In this document: piece by piece, positions 51,743 to 54,264 of the stretch | Layout of the letters: each line of letters opens with the position of its first letter | Numbering within the stretch: position 1 is the stretch's first letter | NCBI RefSeq assembly: GCF_900116105.1 | Contig: NZ_FPAC01000011.1 | Location: 1-54,264 of the forward strand | Direction: 5' to 3' | Length of the DNA stretch: 54,264 bases | Source of the DNA: Paenibacillus sp. 453mf | Lineage (GTDB): Bacteria; Bacillota; Bacilli; Paenibacillales; Paenibacillaceae | Position numbers and translations under genes: made by a program | Notes under the pieces: model-generated | Database searches by the model: none | Seen by the model: the letters and a program-made list of their open reading frames with translations, nothing else | Told to the model about the DNA's origin: nothing

Positions 51743-52855
51743 TCAGAGCCTTTTCGTCACTTTGTACAAGAGCAGTGTCAGCTTCACCAAAACGGCGTCC
51801 TTAAAGCTTCGAACATCTAAACCGGTCTCTTGCTTAATCTTGTCCAGCCGGTATATCAGGGTATTTCTGTGAATGTAGAGACGTTTTGCGGTTTCACTGA
51901 CATTACAATCCAGCTGAAAGAAAATCTCTAGTGTTGATATCGTTTCTTCATCAAATAGTATGGAGGAATCTTTCACCTCGTTCAAATAACTTGATCTCTG
52001 CTCTTCTGGTATTCTGGATACCAAGCGCTCAAGTGTAAACCGCCAAGGGAAATGCACATGTTCACTCATTCTAAAAATCTTCCCAAGCTGAATCGTCTCC
52101 ATCAGCAGAGAGGTTACGTGCGGCAGGCTGTCCAAGGAATACAGCGGAGAATGAACGGATAGATTAAATACGCCTACCCACTCATTAGCTACGACTTCAT
52201 ATAAGCCTTCGGCAAATGCCATCAGTTCGCTCTCAAGTGCCAGTTCTGTTCTTTCCGCACCTTGATCCACATCTTTTAACTCTGTCCGATCCAGAACCAT
52301 AGCTTCTTCTGCAAGAACGAGCCATTTATCTTGTTGCAAGAGTACAAGCATGATCTCTCCGCCAAAGTAAGATTGAAGCAGCTTGTACATCGATTTTGGA
52401 GCAACACCAGAATCATGTCCGCCCTCATACGTTATATAAAAGGGAACGATCCCTACTCTAAAAACAGATGTAAGATTATCCAGTCCTTCTGGTATAGTTA
52501 CTGCATCCGAACTGTCGATCTGTTCAATAATCCAGGCGCCCAGCATATTCATATTAGACTGCTCTGTTGTATGATCCGCATGCATCGGAGAAGCAGACTG
52601 CATAGAAGTAATAATCCATTCGATTAAAGCTCTCTCTGATGCACTAACCTGATGAGCTGGGACAGATATCACAAGTGGCTGCTCTTGATTTTCATTACTC
52701 AAATGAAAATACAGCCGATCATTCACAATGAACGACGCTTCTCCTAAACTCTCTTCAGCTTTAAATTTGGCATTCTCTATGGTTTGAAGTCCATTAATTT
52801 CGAACGGTGTCTCCATAATGTGCTGCAGCTTCTGTAATAACGATTTATGATCCAT
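51743..52855 (-). CDS. PucR/CdaR-type HTH transcriptional regulator
   Basis: 370 residues from the ATG at 52855 (GAGGA upstream). The C-terminal HTH (about 305-360) reads FFQLDCNVSETAKRLYIHRN followed by TLIYRLDKIKQETG, the typical PucR/CdaR form. The N-terminal and central parts have no recognised ligand domain; the middle resembles a GGDEF-like CdaR module only loosely. It is upstream of msmX by about 140 bases on the same strand, hinting that it may control that gene. Confidence 0.85.
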   Translation of the reverse strand: MDHKSLLQKLQHIMETPFEINGLQTIENAKFKAEESLGEASFIVNDRLYFHLSNENQEQPLVISVPAHQVSASERALIEWIITSMQSASPMHADHTTEQSNMNMLGAWIIEQIDSSDAVTIPEGLDNLTSVFRVGIVPFYITYEGGHDSGVAPKSMYKLLQSYFGGEIMLVLLQQDKWLVLAEEAMVLDRTELKDVDQGAERTELALESELMAFAEGLYEVVANEWVGVFNLSVHSPLYSLDSLPHVTSLLMETIQLGKIFRMSEHVHFPWRFTLERLVSRIPEEQRSSYLNEVKDSSILFDEETISTLEIFFQLDCNVSETAKRLYIHRNTLIYRLDKIKQETGLDVRSFKDAVLVKLTLLLYKVTKRL

Positions 52856-53046
52856 CACAATTCCTCACCACTTTGCGACTTTATGTTTAAATCAATAAGT
52901 AGAGCAAGCGTATTTAGATATTTATGCATGATTATTCGATATCAATGATGGTTCAATGATTATAAGCACATCTTTATCTTCATTATTTTTATTATAAAGG
53001 ACTATGTTCCAAAAAACACGGCCAAGCAATGAACTCATTATACAAC

Positions 53047-53076
53047 AAAAAAAGCCATCAGTATTGAACTGATGAC
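53047..53076 (-). terminator. Terminator of the rRNA/tRNA operon
   Basis: GTCATCAGT and ACTGATGGC pair around a 5-base loop on the minus strand, followed by TTTTTTT, about 10 bases after tRNA-Lys. Confidence 0.88.
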
Positions 53077-53084
53077 TTTAGTGA

Positions 53085-53157
53085 TGAGCCATGAAGGACT
53101 CGAACCTTCGACACCCTGATTAAAAGTCAGGTGCTCTACCAACTGAGCTAATGGCTC
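53085..53157 (-). tRNA. tRNA-Lys (TTT)
   Basis: Acceptor GAGCCAT/ATGGCTC, anticodon loop CTTTTAA (TTT), 3' CCA not encoded (TCA follows the discriminator). Last tRNA of the array. Confidence 0.95.
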
Positions 53158-53165
53158 ATAAAAAC

Positions 53166-53251
53166 TGGTGGAGGATGATGGATTCGAACCACCGAACCCG
53201 TAAGGGAGCAGATTTACAGTCTGATGCGTTTGGCCACTTCGCTAATCCTCC
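53166..53251 (-). tRNA. tRNA-Tyr (GTA)
   Basis: Acceptor GGAGGAT/ATCCTCC, anticodon loop CTGTAAA (GTA), long variable arm, CCA encoded. Confidence 0.95.
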
Positions 53252-53263
53252 AGGATTAAAAAG

Positions 53264-53336
<73 letters not shown>

Positions 53337-53431
53337 AAGGTGTTGTGGCAAAAAAAATAAAGTGTCGGGTAAACCCCTTCCCACTTTATACGTGGAACAT
53401 GTGCTTCATTGACATTTCTCAAAAAGTTAAA

Positions 53432-53508
53432 TGGCGGAACTGACGGGATTCGAACCCGCGATCTCCTGCGTGACAGGCAGGCATGTTAGGCCTCTACACC
53501 ACAGTTCC
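53432..53508 (-). tRNA. tRNA-Asp (GTC)
   Basis: Acceptor GGAACTG/CAGTTCC with a G discriminator, anticodon loop CTGTCAC (GTC), CCA encoded. Confidence 0.95.
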
Positions 53509-53523
53509 TAACTTTATGAAAAA

Positions 53524-53599
<76 letters not shown>

Positions 53600-53604
53600 G
53601 TATA

Positions 53605-53680
53605 TGGTGGAGACTGAGGGGATCGAACCCCCGACCCTCTGCTTGTAAGGCAGATGCTCTCCCAGCTGAGCTAAGTCTCC
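53605..53680 (-). tRNA. tRNA-Val (TAC)
   Basis: Acceptor GGAGACT/AGTCTCC, anticodon loop CTTACAA (TAC), CCA encoded. Confidence 0.95.
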
Positions 53681-53689
53681 AGGATAATA

Positions 53690-53766
53690 TGGTAGCGGCG
53701 GAGGGGATCGAACCCCCGACCTCACGGGTATGAACCGTACGCTCTAGCCAGCTGAGCTACACCGCC
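53690..53766 (-). tRNA. tRNA-Met (CAT), elongator type
   Basis: Acceptor GGCGGTG/CGCCGCT (one G-T at the first pair), anticodon loop TTCATAC (CAT), CCA encoded. The paired first position and the D-arm GCTCAGCTGGCTAGAGC mark it as elongator Met; the initiator has an unpaired 1-72 position and three G-C pairs in the anticodon stem. Confidence 0.9.
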
Positions 53767-53832
53767 ATATTTTTATCACACAACTTGTCCTATGTTATCA
53801 CAGCCGATTCTGAAAATCAACTAGATAATTAG

Positions 53833-53924
53833 TGGCGGAGAGAGAGGGATTCGAACCCTCGCACCGCTTACGCAGTCTAACCCCTTAGCAGAGGGTCCCC
53901 TTATAGCCACTTGGGTATCTCTCC
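53833..53924 (-). tRNA. tRNA-Ser (GCT)
   Basis: Acceptor GGAGAGA/TCTCTCC, anticodon loop CTGCTAA (GCT), long variable arm, CCA encoded. First tRNA after the rRNA. Confidence 0.95.
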
Positions 53925-54079
53925 AAAAGATGTGTAATTTTCCTTCAAGGATTTACTCCCTGAAAACTAGATACGAAACAATCTGCGATTTATTGCTTTC
54001 CCCGTTATTCTCGGGGTCCCCGCAAAGTATTCGGAATTTACTCCGGAAGCATTCACTTCACTTTGTGGGGTGTTTTTTT

Positions 54080-54264
54080 GGATAAGCCCTCGACCGATTA
54101 GTACTGGTCAGCTCCATGCATTGCTGCACTTCCACCCCCAGCCTATCTACCTCGTCGTCTTCAAGGGGTCTTACTAGTTGGGAAATCTCATCTTGAGGGG
54201 GGCTTCACGCTTAGATGCTTTCAGCGCTTATCCCGTCCGTACATAGCTACCCAGCGGTGCTCCT
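54080..54264 (-). rRNA. rrl: 23S ribosomal RNA, 3' end (partial)
   Basis: Reading the minus strand, the end GGAGCTGACCAGTACTAATC then GGTCGAGGGCTTATCC is the conserved 3' terminus of 23S rRNA. The gene continues beyond the window edge. The 155 bases between it and tRNA-Ser carry a stem (CCCCGCAAAGT/ACTTTGTGGGG) and a TTTTCAGGGAG spacer motif but no 5S rRNA. Confidence 0.93.

Noticed and set aside
53337..53431. Possible 5S rRNA in the longest inter-tRNA spacer
   Set aside because: At 95 bases it is too short, and it shows only a single spacer stem and none of the 5S conserved sequence.
54000..54075. Plus-strand terminator-like stem CCCCGCAAAGT/ACTTTGTGGGG with TTTTTTT
   Set aside because: No plus-strand gene precedes it; on the minus strand it lies right after the 23S 3' end and is better seen as an rRNA processing spacer.

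Overview
The window looks like chromosomal DNA of a low-to-moderate GC member of the Bacillota, class Bacilli, most probably Paenibacillus or a close relative. Shine-Dalgarno sites are strong (GGAGG), TTG and GTG starts are common, CcpA/HPr-type (HprK, Crh-like), CtsR and CggR regulation is present, and gene order follows the Bacillus subtilis smpB-rnr-secG, eno-to-cggR, clpP, crh-whiA-yvcK-rapZ-trxB, his, and ppaX-lgt-hprK blocks. The genus call is inference from family resemblance; no search was run.

Layout. (1) 1-3640: AT-rich accessory strip next to the 3' end of the tmRNA gene, holding an IS110-like non-coding segment, small hypothetical genes, a secreted protein, a tiny YolD-like ORF and the C-terminal stub of a recombinase; it reads as the scar of an element integrated at ssrA. 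(2) 3641-4791: ssrA and smpB. (3) 4927-16693: a carbohydrate cluster, with NagA-like deacetylase, NagB-like deaminase, two Gfo/Idh/MocA oxidoreductases, a TIM-barrel isomerase, two ABC permeases and a lipoprotein solute-binding protein on the minus strand, and a divergent LytS-type kinase/AraC-type regulator pair on the plus strand. It sits between smpB and rnr, which are neighbours in B. subtilis. (4) 16837-20233: rnr (with a long RGG-rich tail), secG and a 59-residue YjfB-like gene. (5) 20361-27746: glycolytic operon cggR-gapA-pgk-tpiA-gpmI-eno, preceded by a readable promoter and CggR operator. (6) 28043-28923: tRNA-Arg and clpP with a CtsR box over its promoter. (7) 29036-37584: SIMPL protein, a Crh-like protein with His15, whiA, yvcK, rapZ, glucokinase, trxB and a TPR/HTH protein. 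(8) 37790-46684: a histidine operon hisZ-G-D-B-H-A-F-IE followed by hisJ and a PRPP synthetase. (9) 46911-50122: acetyltransferase, ppaX, lgt, hprK. (10) 50475-52855: an MsmX/UgpC-type ATPase and a CdaR/PucR-like regulator. (11) 53085-54264: eight tRNAs downstream of the 3' end of a 23S rRNA gene.

How it fits together. The sugar ABC system has no ATPase of its own; the MsmX-like ATPase near the other end of the window is a candidate shared energiser. HprK and the Crh-like protein are the two halves of the Ser46 phosphorylation switch for carbon catabolite control. The PRPP synthetase and HisJ extend the histidine operon with a substrate supplier and the phosphatase step, while hisC is missing here. 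A 113-117 bp palindromic repeat occurs twice, with a third degraded half copy, and looks like a small non-autonomous mobile element. The most promising undescribed biology is the 12 kb sugar cluster, whose enzyme mix suggests a redox-assisted route for an amino sugar or amino-sugar glycoside.
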